Assembly (NCBI GenBank): GCA_035512575.1
Contig: DATKDT010000152.1
Coordinates: forward strand, 6,283 to 70,282
Length of the DNA: 64,000 nt
Direction of reading: 5' to 3'
DNA from: JALYRV01 sp035512575
GTDB taxonomy: Bacteria; Acidobacteriota; Vicinamibacteria; Vicinamibacterales; SCN-69-37
Shown: in pieces, positions 16,501-23,726 of the stretch
How the letters are laid out: each line of letters starts with the position of its first letter
Numbering within the stretch: the stretch's first letter is position 1
Notes under the pieces: generated by a model
Told to the model about the DNA's origin: nothing
What the model saw: only the letters and a program-made list of their open reading frames with translations
Database searches by the model: none
Made by a program: the position numbers and the translations under genes

Positions 16501-16891
16501 GCGTGGACTCTATGATTTCCCAGCATGCGCCTCTGCGCCAACCCCGTAGTCGAAGCCCATCCGTCGGCCCGGGCGACGAGGCGCCGGGCGGGCGTCACTG
16601 GGTGAGGTCACACGCCGTCCGTGACCGGTGACAACGGCCGTGTCCCCGAGCCGAAGATCGCCGGTTTTCCTCAGCAAACACAGTCATCGGTCGCGGCACA
16701 CCGTTTGGAATGTCAGTGTGCGGGCCGCGAAGAATCACCGGGAGGCGTAACCTCAGGCAGGCGCTGGCATCGCCGCTTTCCGGGAAGTTTTACGATTCTC
16801 ACCGCGGCCTTTTCTCGTTTCCGGGGTGGGTCGCCCGATCCCCAATCGGCGTTGGATCGCCAATTGCGAGGCGTCGAGGTGGAGGCAGGTT
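16501..16891. other. 391-bp intergenic region between divergent kinase and lipoprotein genes
   Basis: No supported gene. Holds the upstream regions of the PAS kinase (-) and the lipoprotein (+). A GGTCAC / GTGACC inverted repeat with a 9-bp spacer sits at about 16607-16627. No known riboswitch core was recognised. A GGAGG-type ribosome-binding site ends the region just before 16892. Confidence 0.5.
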
Positions 16892-17263
16892 ATGCGCAGT
16901 GCACGATTGAAGCTCGTCGCTCTGGTGTTGGCTTTCGGATTCGCGGCGTCGGGCTGTGCCGCGCGCTCGGCGAACATCGCCGAGGTGAAATTCAACCCAG
17001 GCCGGTACGTCGATCGCGACATCGTCATCGAAGGGGTCGTGACCGAGTCGTGGGGCATCCCGCTGGTGCCGTACAAGCTCTACAAGGTCGACGACGGCAC
17101 GGGCGAGATCACGGTGGTGTCCAACGACGACCGCGTGCCGAGCAAGGGCGCGCGCGTGCGGGTGAGAGGCAAGCTGCAGGACGTGGCCACGCTGGGCGGC
17201 CGGTCGCTGGGCCTGCATCTGCAGCAGAAGGATCTCGACTTCAGGAACGGTCGGGGATATTGA
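16892..17263 (+). CDS. Small OB-fold-like lipoprotein
   Basis: 123 residues. Lipoprotein signal peptide: MRSARLKLVALVLAFGF followed by the lipobox AASGC, with the lipidated Cys at about residue 21. The mature part (VDRDIVIEGVVTESWGIPLVPYKLYKVDDGTGEITVVSNDDRVPSKGARVRVRGKL split over several strands) reads like a single OB-fold of the tRNA_anti/NigD kind: a G.V....G/A...YKV.DGTG.I.V pattern. Start chosen at the ATG 16892 because GGAGG lies 6-7 bp upstream and the lipobox follows. Function unknown; envelope location is likely. Overlaps the next gene (opposite strand) by 23 bp. Confidence 0.75.
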   Translation: MRSARLKLVALVLAFGFAASGCAARSANIAEVKFNPGRYVDRDIVIEGVVTESWGIPLVPYKLYKVDDGTGEITVVSNDDRVPSKGARVRVRGKLQDVATLGGRSLGLHLQQKDLDFRNGRGY

Positions 17264-19016
17264 ACTTCAGCGCGACGACCGTCATGTCGTCGTTGGGCGG
17301 CGCGCCGGCGCGCCACGCCTCGACCGCGCTCACGATCGCCTGCACGATGTCGCGGGCGTTCTGAGCGCGGCTCTCCTTAACCACATCCATCAGCCGCGCC
17401 GACGTGAACTCCTCGCCGCGCGAGTTCATCGCCTCGGACACGCCGTCGCTGCAGAAGACGAACACGTCGTGCTGCGCAATCGGCACGGTGATCTCGTCAT
17501 AGGTCGAGCCAAAAAACGACCCGAGCGGAACGCCGGGGAGCTCGATCAGCGAGCAGCGATCGCCGCTGCAATGCACCGGGTACGGCACGCCTGAATTCGA
17601 CAGCGTCAACGACCGCCGCTTCACGTCGAACACGGCGTACAGCAGCGTGCAGTAGTACTCCTCGAGCTGGCGCTGATGCAGGATCGTGTTCATCGACGAC
17701 AGCACGCCGGCCGGCGTCGAGCGCTCGGGCACGTAGCGGCGGCGGAACGTGCGGCCGCGCACGAGCTCTCCGGCAAACACGCTGTACAGGGCGGCGGGCA
17801 CCCCCTTGCCGGAGACGTCGCCGAGCGCGACGACGAGCGTGTTCGACTCGGGGGACAGGAAGTCGTGAAAATCGCCGCCGAGCTCGTGCGCCGCGGCGAA
17901 CGCCGCCGCCACGTCGACGCCCTTCAGCCGCTTGGGCAGCTCGGTCGGCAGCAGCGCGGCCTGCACACGCTGGGCGAACCGCAGCTCCTTTTCCAGCCGC
18001 GCCTCGGTGTCGGACACCTCCGCGTACAGCCGCGCGTTCTCGATGGCGACGGCCGCCTGGCTGGCCAGCAGCGTGAGAATCTCGACGTCGCGCTTCGAGA
18101 ACGCGTCCAGCTCCGGACTTTCGAGGTCGAACACGCCGATGCAGCGGTCCTTGAGCAGCAGCGGCACCGCCAGCTCGGATCTGACGTCCTCGACCACCTT
18201 GATGTAGCGCGGATCCTTCGACACGTCGGGGACGACGACAGCCTCGCGGTGGAGCGCGGCGTAGCCGACGAGCCCCTCGCCCAGCTTTACGTGCGGCAGC
18301 GATACTTTCTCGCCGTACTGCACGGCGACACGCATCTCGAGCGACCGCGTGCCCTCGTTGAGCAGCAGGATGCCGAACGTGCGGTAGTCGACGACCCGCT
18401 TGACCAGCTGCGCGACGCGCGGCAGCAGCTCGTCGAGCTCGAGCAGCGCCGCCACTTCCCTGCCGATCTCGGCGAGCGTCTCGAACGCGTCGGCGTCGCG
18501 GCGCGCCTGCTCGAACAGGCGCGCATTCTCGAGCGCCACGGCCACGTGCGCGCCGAACTGCCGCAGGATCTGCACGTCGCGCTCCCCGTACTGCGCCGCG
18601 TTGTGACTGAGCACGTTGAGCGCGCCGACCGCGCGCGACTTGTAGGTCAGCGGCACGGCGAGATCCGACACCATGCCGGGGACGACTTCGATGTAGCGCG
18701 GATCGTCGGCGGCATTGTCGACGACGACCGGTTGGCGCTCCTTGACGGCGCGGCCGACGATGCCGTCCCCGGCCTTGATCCGGAACCCGGCCTCCCGATC
18801 GGGATAGCCCTCGGCGTACTCGAGCCGCAGCTCGTCGCGGCGCTCGTCGTACAGATAGACGCCGAAGGCGTCGAAGGGAATGAGCCGGGCGATCAACTCA
18901 GGGATCTTGGGCAGCAGCTCCTCGAGCTCCAGCACCGATGTCACGCGGCGTCCCAGGTCGAACAGGGTCAGCAGGACTTCGTGCTCGGTGGCGGGGTGTG
19001 CGGACACGTGCTCCAT
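17241..19016 (-). CDS. GAF-GAF-SpoIIE serine phosphatase
   Basis: 591 residues, soluble. Two GAF domains (about 10-165 and 175-330) each with a YIEV/YIKV...ELAVPL..K....G..... core. A coiled segment (EKELRFAQRVQAALLPTELP) connects to a PPM/SpoIIE phosphatase domain (about 345-590) with GGDFHDFL, GDVSGKGVPAALY, NSGVPYPV and FCSDGVSEA metal-site motifs. It would couple small-ligand or redox sensing to dephosphorylation of an anti-anti-sigma factor. Second SpoIIE-type phosphatase in the window; no STAS-domain partner is nearby. Divergent from fabZ by 32 bp. Confidence 0.92.
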   Translation of the reverse strand: MEHVSAHPATEHEVLLTLFDLGRRVTSVLELEELLPKIPELIARLIPFDAFGVYLYDERRDELRLEYAEGYPDREAGFRIKAGDGIVGRAVKERQPVVVDNAADDPRYIEVVPGMVSDLAVPLTYKSRAVGALNVLSHNAAQYGERDVQILRQFGAHVAVALENARLFEQARRDADAFETLAEIGREVAALLELDELLPRVAQLVKRVVDYRTFGILLLNEGTRSLEMRVAVQYGEKVSLPHVKLGEGLVGYAALHREAVVVPDVSKDPRYIKVVEDVRSELAVPLLLKDRCIGVFDLESPELDAFSKRDVEILTLLASQAAVAIENARLYAEVSDTEARLEKELRFAQRVQAALLPTELPKRLKGVDVAAAFAAAHELGGDFHDFLSPESNTLVVALGDVSGKGVPAALYSVFAGELVRGRTFRRRYVPERSTPAGVLSSMNTILHQRQLEEYYCTLLYAVFDVKRRSLTLSNSGVPYPVHCSGDRCSLIELPGVPLGSFFGSTYDEITVPIAQHDVFVFCSDGVSEAMNSRGEEFTSARLMDVVKESRAQNARDIVQAIVSAVEAWRAGAPPNDDMTVVALKFNIPDRS

Positions 19017-19034
19017 GGGGGCGGGTGCAGCAAT

Positions 19035-19040
19035 TATACT
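19035..19040 (+). promoter_or_regulatory. Candidate -10 box before fabZ
   Basis: TATACT lies 8 bp before the ATG at 19049, in the 32-bp gap between divergent starts. There is no Shine-Dalgarno between it and the ATG, which fits a leaderless start. No clear -35. Confidence 0.35.
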
Positions 19041-19048
19041 GGTTCGTC

Positions 19049-19531
19049 ATGGCATCGACGCGCGACGACCTTGTGCTGCCGCTCGACTATCAGGCGATCG
19101 AGCGCATCCTTCCCCACCGCTATCCGTTTCTGCTGGTCGATCGCATCATCGAATTCGAGCAGGACAAGCGCATCGTCGGCATCAAGAACATCTCGCTCAA
19201 CGAGCGGTACCTGTCGCACCGCGACGGCGAGACGCCGGTGATGCCGCCGACCATCCTCACGGAGGCCGTGGCGCAGGTCGGCGCGATTCTCATCCTGTCG
19301 AAGCCCGAGAACCGCGACAAGCTGATTTACTTCCGCGCGATCGAGCGGGTGCGCTACCGCAAGCCGGTACACCCCGGCGACGTCGTCGAAATCGAGGCGG
19401 TGGTCAGGCGGCTGCGCAACCGGATGGGCGTGCTCGAGGGCAAGGGCCGCGTCGACGGCAAGGTCGTCATCGAGGGCACGATGACGTTCGCGCTCGGATC
19501 GGCCGACGCCGACTCACCTGAACGCGAGTAG
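19049..19531 (+). CDS. fabZ: 3-hydroxyacyl-ACP dehydratase FabZ-like
   Basis: 160 residues, hot-dog fold dehydratase of fatty-acid elongation. The catalytic His motif is ILPHRYPFLLVDRIIEF and the catalytic Glu is in ILTEAVAQVGAILIL. The usual HFPG.P.MPG motif is altered here (HRDGETPVMPPTIL), so the substrate-tunnel gate differs from textbook FabZ; a FabA/FabZ-like thioester dehydratase with other substrates is possible. Not in an lpxA/lpxD or fab cluster. Start at ATG 19049 gives the conserved N-terminus. Its 3' end overlaps the convergent HEAGH-protein gene by 18 bp. Confidence 0.82.
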   Translation: MASTRDDLVLPLDYQAIERILPHRYPFLLVDRIIEFEQDKRIVGIKNISLNERYLSHRDGETPVMPPTILTEAVAQVGAILILSKPENRDKLIYFRAIERVRYRKPVHPGDVVEIEAVVRRLRNRMGVLEGKGRVDGKVVIEGTMTFALGSADADSPERE

Positions 19532-20218
19532 CAGCATCGCGGCTTTCGCCGCGCGCGACGACCATCGCGCCCACGCCGGGTCGCCGGCGGCATAGCGGAT
19601 CGTGTCGAGCGCCGCGGGCGTCACGATCAACACCCCAATCCACGGCTCGGGCACGCCGTCGTCACCGGCGCTGACGGCCATGCCGCGGGTGTCGCGCTCG
19701 GGCGGGCCGAACCGGCCGAACGCCGCGGCCGTGTAGACCGCCGACGTCGCCAGGTTGAACGTCAGCCATCCCTTCCTGAAGGAGGACGGAGACGGCCGCA
19801 GCGGCGGGCCGCCGAGCAGCCATTCGCTGGCGGCATGCTGCGCGAGAAAACCGGACGAGGCAATCACGTACTCCCGGCGCCGCGACACCGGATCGTGCGT
19901 AACCACGAAGAACGGGATACGGCCATAGTCGAGCCGCTTGAAGCCGGGGTTCGCGCCCAGCGCGACGCCCGACAGCACGTGCCCGGCCTCGTGCACGACC
20001 AGCCCCGCGGTCCCGCCCGCGAGAAACCGCAGCACTCGCGCCGCCCGGCCGTCGTCGGCCGGCTGCTGCGCGGGCGGAATTGTCGATCGACGATCCACTT
20101 GCCGGTGTGCGGGCGGCTGCCGATCCTGCGCGCGGGCCTGCAGCGGCGACGCGGCAAGCGCGAGACTAAGAAGCGCGGCGCACCGGAACGGGATCGACAA
20201 TGACGGCGTCCTTTCCAA
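19514..20218 (-). CDS. Exported/membrane protein with HEAGH metallopeptidase-like motif
   Basis: 234 residues. N-terminal signal sequence (LLSLALAASPLQARAQ), a Pro/Arg-rich linker, then a hydrophobic segment GGTAGLVVHEAGHVLSGVAL with an HExxH zinc-binding signature in a membrane-embedded context like site-2-type proteases. A second ligand motif (NPDG-type) was not found, so activity is unproven. Later hydrophobic segments occur near residues 160-175 and at the C-terminus. Start overlaps the upstream EamA gene by 53 bp; a later start is possible but would lose the signal peptide. Confidence 0.55.
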   Translation of the reverse strand: MERTPSLSIPFRCAALLSLALAASPLQARAQDRQPPAHRQVDRRSTIPPAQQPADDGRAARVLRFLAGGTAGLVVHEAGHVLSGVALGANPGFKRLDYGRIPFFVVTHDPVSRRREYVIASSGFLAQHAASEWLLGGPPLRPSPSSFRKGWLTFNLATSAVYTAAAFGRFGPPERDTRGMAVSAGDDGVPEPWIGVLIVTPAALDTIRYAAGDPAWARWSSRAAKAAMLLLAFR

Positions 20219-21116
20219 CGACCTGGCCGCTCTGTCTCACGCTGACGATGAGAATGCCGAGGGCGATGATGGCGGCCGCCACCAGCATACGCGCGCCGAA
20301 CGGCTCGCCGAGCAGCAGCGTGCCGAGCGCCACGGCAATCACCGGATTCACGTACGTGTAGAGCGACACGGTCGACACCGGAAGATGCTTCAGCGCGTAG
20401 GCGTAGGCGGTGTAGGCCGCAATCGAGCCGGCCACGGTCAGGTACGCGAGCGCCAGGGTCGTCTTGCCGTTGAAGGCGAGGCGCGGCCACTCGCCCGCGA
20501 CGGTGGCGAACAGCAGCATCCACGCGCCGCCGAACACCATCTGCAACGCGGCGGACGCGAGCACATCGGTGGAGTGGGTGAAGCGCTTCGCGTACGTGGA
20601 GCCGATCGCCCAGCCGACGCACGCCAGTTGCAGCGCCAGCACGCCGGCGCCGAAACGCGACCCGGCATCCGCCGACGCGAGCAGATCGGGCCACACCAGC
20701 ACGAGAATGCCGCCGAAGCCGACGATGAGGCCGACGATCTGGCGGAGCCTGAGCCGCTCGCCGCCCGGCCAGAGGCTCTCGATGCCGGTCATCCAGAAGG
20801 GCGAGGTGGCAATCAGCACGGCGGCAAGACCGCTCGGCACGAACTGCTCGCCATACGTCACGCCGCCGTTGCCCAGGCCGAGCATGAAGAAGCCGATGAA
20901 GGCGAGTGACGGCCACGAAGAGCGCGGCGGCAGCGGCGTGCCGCGCATCCACAGCGCGAGCGCCAGCACGACGCCGGCGGTGGTGTAGCGGATGCCGCCC
21001 ATGGCCATGGGCGGAATCGTCTCGAGCGCGATTTTGATCGCGAGGTACGTCGTGCCCCAGATCAGGCACACCGCTGCGAAGGCGATGTAGGCGCGCCGGC
21101 GCACCACGGGACTCAT
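20166..21116 (-). CDS. EamA/RhaT family drug-metabolite transporter
   Basis: 316 residues, ten transmembrane helices in two EamA repeats (about 10-140 and 155-295), each with the family's WGTTYLAIKIAL and AYTAYAYALKHLP...Y.NPVIAVALG signatures. Inner-membrane exporter of amino acids or metabolites. It starts at the ATG overlapping the stop of the Lrp regulator (ATGA), so it is very likely the direct target of that regulator: an Lrp-family protein and an amino-acid exporter form a frequent pair. Substrate not determined. Confidence 0.9.
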   Translation of the reverse strand: MSPVVRRRAYIAFAAVCLIWGTTYLAIKIALETIPPMAMGGIRYTTAGVVLALALWMRGTPLPPRSSWPSLAFIGFFMLGLGNGGVTYGEQFVPSGLAAVLIATSPFWMTGIESLWPGGERLRLRQIVGLIVGFGGILVLVWPDLLASADAGSRFGAGVLALQLACVGWAIGSTYAKRFTHSTDVLASAALQMVFGGAWMLLFATVAGEWPRLAFNGKTTLALAYLTVAGSIAAYTAYAYALKHLPVSTVSLYTYVNPVIAVALGTLLLGEPFGARMLVAAAIIALGILIVSVRQSGQVVGKDAVIVDPVPVRRAS

Positions 21117-21601
21117 GACGCCGCCTGTTCGGCAGGCGCGTCGGGCATCGGCAGCTGGTGCGTTTCCTTCAGGGTGCCGAGGACGATCGTCGTGCGGGTG
21201 GAGCGCACGCCGCTGATGCGGCCGATGCGGCCCTTCAGCAGCTCGCCGAGATGCTCCGCGTCGCGCGCGCGGACCTTCACGAGAAAACAGTCGTCGCCGG
21301 CGACGTGGTGCACTTCGAGCACTTCCGGAACCTGGCCGAGCGACGCGGCGACCGAGTCCTCTTCCTCCGGCGCCTCCTTCGTGCGCACGGCCACGAACGC
21401 GAGCAGGCCGAGGCCGAGCGCTTTCGGGCTCACGAGCGCCGCATAGCCGCGGATGACGCCTCTGGCTTCGAGCTTCCGGATGCGCTCGAGCACGGCCGAC
21501 GGCGCCAGCCCCACCTCCCGGGAAATTTCCACCTGGGTGACACGGCCGTTGCGTTGAAGAGCATCGATGATACTGATGTCTATGGCGTCTAGTTCAGACA
21601 T
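21113..21601 (-). CDS. Lrp/AsnC family transcriptional regulator
   Basis: 162 residues. N-terminal winged HTH (LDAIDISIIDALQRNGRVTQVEISREVGLAPSAVLERIRKLEARGVI spans it) and a C-terminal RAM/ACT-like effector domain (about 70-150) that binds amino acids and forms the octameric disc. First gene of a small operon with the EamA exporter and the HEAGH protein. A 13-bp AT-rich inverted repeat overlaps the start codon and probable promoter, which suggests autoregulation. Confidence 0.93.
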   Translation of the reverse strand: MSELDAIDISIIDALQRNGRVTQVEISREVGLAPSAVLERIRKLEARGVIRGYAALVSPKALGLGLLAFVAVRTKEAPEEEDSVAASLGQVPEVLEVHHVAGDDCFLVKVRARDAEHLGELLKGRIGRISGVRSTRTTIVLGTLKETHQLPMPDAPAEQAAS

Positions 21602-21634
21602 ATATTCTTATAAACAGCTTATTATCAGAATATA
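21601..21634. promoter_or_regulatory. AT-rich palindrome over the Lrp start: probable Lrp operator
   Basis: Arms TATATTCTTATAA (21601-21613) and TTATCAGAATATA (21622-21634) are inverted repeats with one mismatch in 13 and an 8-bp spacer. The sequence is strikingly AT-rich in a GC-rich genome. It abuts the Lrp start codon, and TTGACG on the minus strand (21644 to 21639) could be the -35 element. AT-rich palindromes of this size are typical Lrp-family sites. Binding is inferred. Confidence 0.6.
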
Positions 21635-21689
21635 TTTCCGTCAAGCTGCTTCAGCTCAGGCGTGGCACTGCCGTTGCTAGGAGGGGCGC

Positions 21690-21755
21690 GAGGAGCGGCG
21701 CGGGGCGATGGGGCCCCGCGAGCGACGAGCCTGGCGGGGTGCAGGGGCCCCCGCC
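21690..21755 (+). repeat. GC-rich dispersed repeat, copy 1
   Basis: About 66 bp, nearly all G/C, containing GGGGCCCCGCGAGCGACGAG and GGGTGCAGGGGCCCCCGCC. It matches the reverse complement of 25282-25347 at most positions, including GGCGGGGGCCCCTGCACCCC (20 of 20). Located between the Lrp gene and the small membrane protein gene, ending 20 bp before that ATG, so it would be in its 5' leader or promoter region. Confidence 0.8.
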
Positions 21756-21775
21756 ACTAGTAACGGGAGGAACGA

Positions 21776-21925
21776 ATGCTCGAAACCATTGCCATCATTC
21801 TGATCGTGCTGTGGCTGCTGGGTCTGGTCAGCGGCAACACGATGGGCAACTTCATCTACGTGCTGCTGGTGATCGCGATCGTGCTGCTGCTGGTGCGGTT
21901 CATGGGCGGCCGCGGCCGGATTTGA
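21776..21925 (+). CDS. Small lmo0937-family (DUF5670) membrane protein
   Basis: 49 residues, too short for routine gene finding. Two hydrophobic helices (about 4-18 and 26-42) separated by LVSGNTMGNFIY, ending in a basic tail FMGGRGRI. This pattern matches the lmo0937-family of tiny membrane proteins, function unknown. An excellent ribosome-binding site, GGGAGGAA, lies 5-6 bp before the ATG. Its last 26 bp overlap the convergent HD-domain gene. Confidence 0.75.
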   Translation: MLETIAIILIVLWLLGLVSGNTMGNFIYVLLVIAIVLLLVRFMGGRGRI

Positions 21926-22904
21926 AGAACACCCGTTTCAGCCGTGAGTGATACGGCGTAAACGGGCCCGCGCCGTCGTCCTCGGCGATGTGGCGACTGA
22001 CCTGGTGCAGCCTGGCATCGAGGTCGTCGCACGTCGCGAGGATGAAGGCCTCGATGGTCATCGGCTCGACCGGCGAGCCGAATTCGCGCGAGCCGTGATG
22101 CGACAGGATCAGGTGCTCGATCTCGGTCAGCAAATCTGGCGGGAAGTCAGGAAGGCCCGCCGCCGCGTCGCGCACCATCATCACGCCGAGCGTGATGTGC
22201 CCCACCAGGTTCCCTTCCACCGAGTACTGCGTCGCGGTGTCGTACGCCAGCTCCTGCAGCTTGCCGATGTCGTGCAGGATTACCCCGGCTACGAGCAGGT
22301 CGCGCTTCGCGCCGTAGGCCTCGCCCAGCGCCGTCGTGGTCTCGACGAGCTTCAGCACGTGCTCGAGCAGGCCGCTCCGATAGGCGTGATGCACCGTTTG
22401 CGCGGCCGGCCAGATCCGGAGTTTCTCGCCATGCGTCTCGAGCATGCGCGTGAGGAGGGCCCGCACGTGGCCGTCGCCCACGCCGCCGACGTGGGCCTCG
22501 AGCGCGGCCCACATCTCGTCGGGCGAATGCGGCGAGGCGCGGATGCAGTCCTCCTCGCGGAAGCCGTCGAGCCGATCGCGGTTCGCGTCGACGCGGCGGA
22601 TCTTGTCGAGCAGCAGCTCGAGGCGCTGGTTGTAGACGCTCCCCCGCCCCTGCACCTTGACGAACTCGCCGGCCTCGAACTCGTGCCGCAGCGTGTCGAC
22701 GTCGTTGAAGACCTTCGCGGCGATTTCGCCCGAGACGTCCTGCAGGACGACGGAGAGAAACTCGCCCCCGTTGCGTCCCGTGCGCACGTCCTTGCGCACG
22801 CAGAGGTAGAACCCGGTTCCGGACGACTGCGCCTGCAGCATCGCCACCTGCGGCAGCCGCCCGCCCCCGCGTCCGCCCTCGCCGAAGAGTTCCATGTCTC
22901 GCAT
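21900..22904 (-). CDS. OB-fold plus HD-domain 3'-5' exoribonuclease (YhaM-like)
   Basis: 334 residues. N-terminal OB-fold nucleic-acid-binding domain (about 15-110: GTGFYLCVRKDVRTGRNGGEF...) followed by an HD hydrolase domain (about 160-310) with AQTVHHAYRSGLLEHVLKL, the metal motif GVILHDIGKLQEL and H in LSHHGSREFGSP. This arrangement is that of YhaM, a 3'-5' exoribonuclease active in RNA turnover. The start ATG overlaps the stop of the upstream SDR gene (TAATG), so the two are coupled. Confidence 0.85.
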   Translation of the reverse strand: MRDMELFGEGGRGGGRLPQVAMLQAQSSGTGFYLCVRKDVRTGRNGGEFLSVVLQDVSGEIAAKVFNDVDTLRHEFEAGEFVKVQGRGSVYNQRLELLLDKIRRVDANRDRLDGFREEDCIRASPHSPDEMWAALEAHVGGVGDGHVRALLTRMLETHGEKLRIWPAAQTVHHAYRSGLLEHVLKLVETTTALGEAYGAKRDLLVAGVILHDIGKLQELAYDTATQYSVEGNLVGHITLGVMMVRDAAAGLPDFPPDLLTEIEHLILSHHGSREFGSPVEPMTIEAFILATCDDLDARLHQVSRHIAEDDGAGPFTPYHSRLKRVFFKSGRGRP

Positions 22905-23701
22905 TACGACTTGTCCAGGAATCCGAAAGGTCCCGCGCCGAGCCACTGGCCGCCGTCGACCGTCAGCACGTCGCCAGTGATGTAGGCGGCGTGCGGCGAA
23001 ACGAGAAACGCGACGGCGTCCGCAATCTCGCCCGGCTTGCCCCATCGCTTCAACGGCACCGACCGCGTAAGGCGCTCGACCATCTCGGGCGTGTTCCACA
23101 GCTGCTTTGCCGCGCCGGGTGACTCGATCGGCCCGGGCGCCACGCCGTTGACGCGGATGCCGTGCGGCGCCCATTCCACGGCCAGCGTCTGCGTCATGGC
23201 CATCACCCCCGCCTTCGCCGCGGCCGAATGCACCGTGCCGGCGCTGCCCGTCCAGGCGTACGTCGCCAGAATCGACACGATCGATCCCCCGCCGCCGCGC
23301 GCAATCATGTGCCGCCCCACCGCGCGCGAACAGTAGAAGCTGCCGTTGAGGACGATGTTGATGACGGCGTTCCAGCCGTTGGGCGACAGATCCTCCGCGC
23401 GGCAAATGAAATTGCCGGCGGCGTTGTTGACGAGGATGTCGACGCGGCCGAACCGCTCGACGGCCTCGCCGACCATGCTATCGACCTGGTCGGGCTGGCG
23501 GACGTCCACCTGCACCGCAAGCGCCTCGATGCGGTCCCCCGCCAGCGCCGCGGCGCCTGCATCGAGGTGCTCCGTGCTGCGGCTGGCAATGACGACGCGG
23601 GCGCCGAGCGCGCCGAGACGGCGCGCGATGGCCAGGCCGAGGCCCGTGCCCCCGCCGGTGACGAGCGCGACCTGATCGCGAAAGAGGGAGTCGGTGAACA
23701 T
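22904..23701 (-). CDS. Short-chain dehydrogenase/reductase (2,4-dienoyl-CoA reductase-like)
   Basis: 265 residues, Rossmann-fold NAD(P)H oxidoreductase. TGGGTGLGLAIARRLG is the cofactor loop, NNAAGNF replaces the common NNAG, and the catalytic Ser/Lys region is SILATYAWTGSAGTVHSAAAKAGV: Lys is present but the usual YxxxK Tyr is replaced (HSAAAK), as in 2,4-dienoyl-CoA reductases (DECR type). That supports a role in unsaturated fatty-acid degradation. Start placed at ATG 23701, where the conserved region begins; the open frame upstream lies inside the divergent kinase gene. Confidence 0.85.
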   Translation of the reverse strand: MFTDSLFRDQVALVTGGGTGLGLAIARRLGALGARVVIASRSTEHLDAGAAALAGDRIEALAVQVDVRQPDQVDSMVGEAVERFGRVDILVNNAAGNFICRAEDLSPNGWNAVINIVLNGSFYCSRAVGRHMIARGGGGSIVSILATYAWTGSAGTVHSAAAKAGVMAMTQTLAVEWAPHGIRVNGVAPGPIESPGAAKQLWNTPEMVERLTRSVPLKRWGKPGEIADAVAFLVSPHAAYITGDVLTVDGGQWLGAGPFGFLDKS

Positions 23702-23726
23702 GAACAGTCTTATTATCAATCCGCCG

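Noticed and set aside
16501..16891. Riboswitch in the long leader upstream of the lipoprotein
   Set aside because: No conserved core of a known riboswitch class was recognised; only short inverted repeats.
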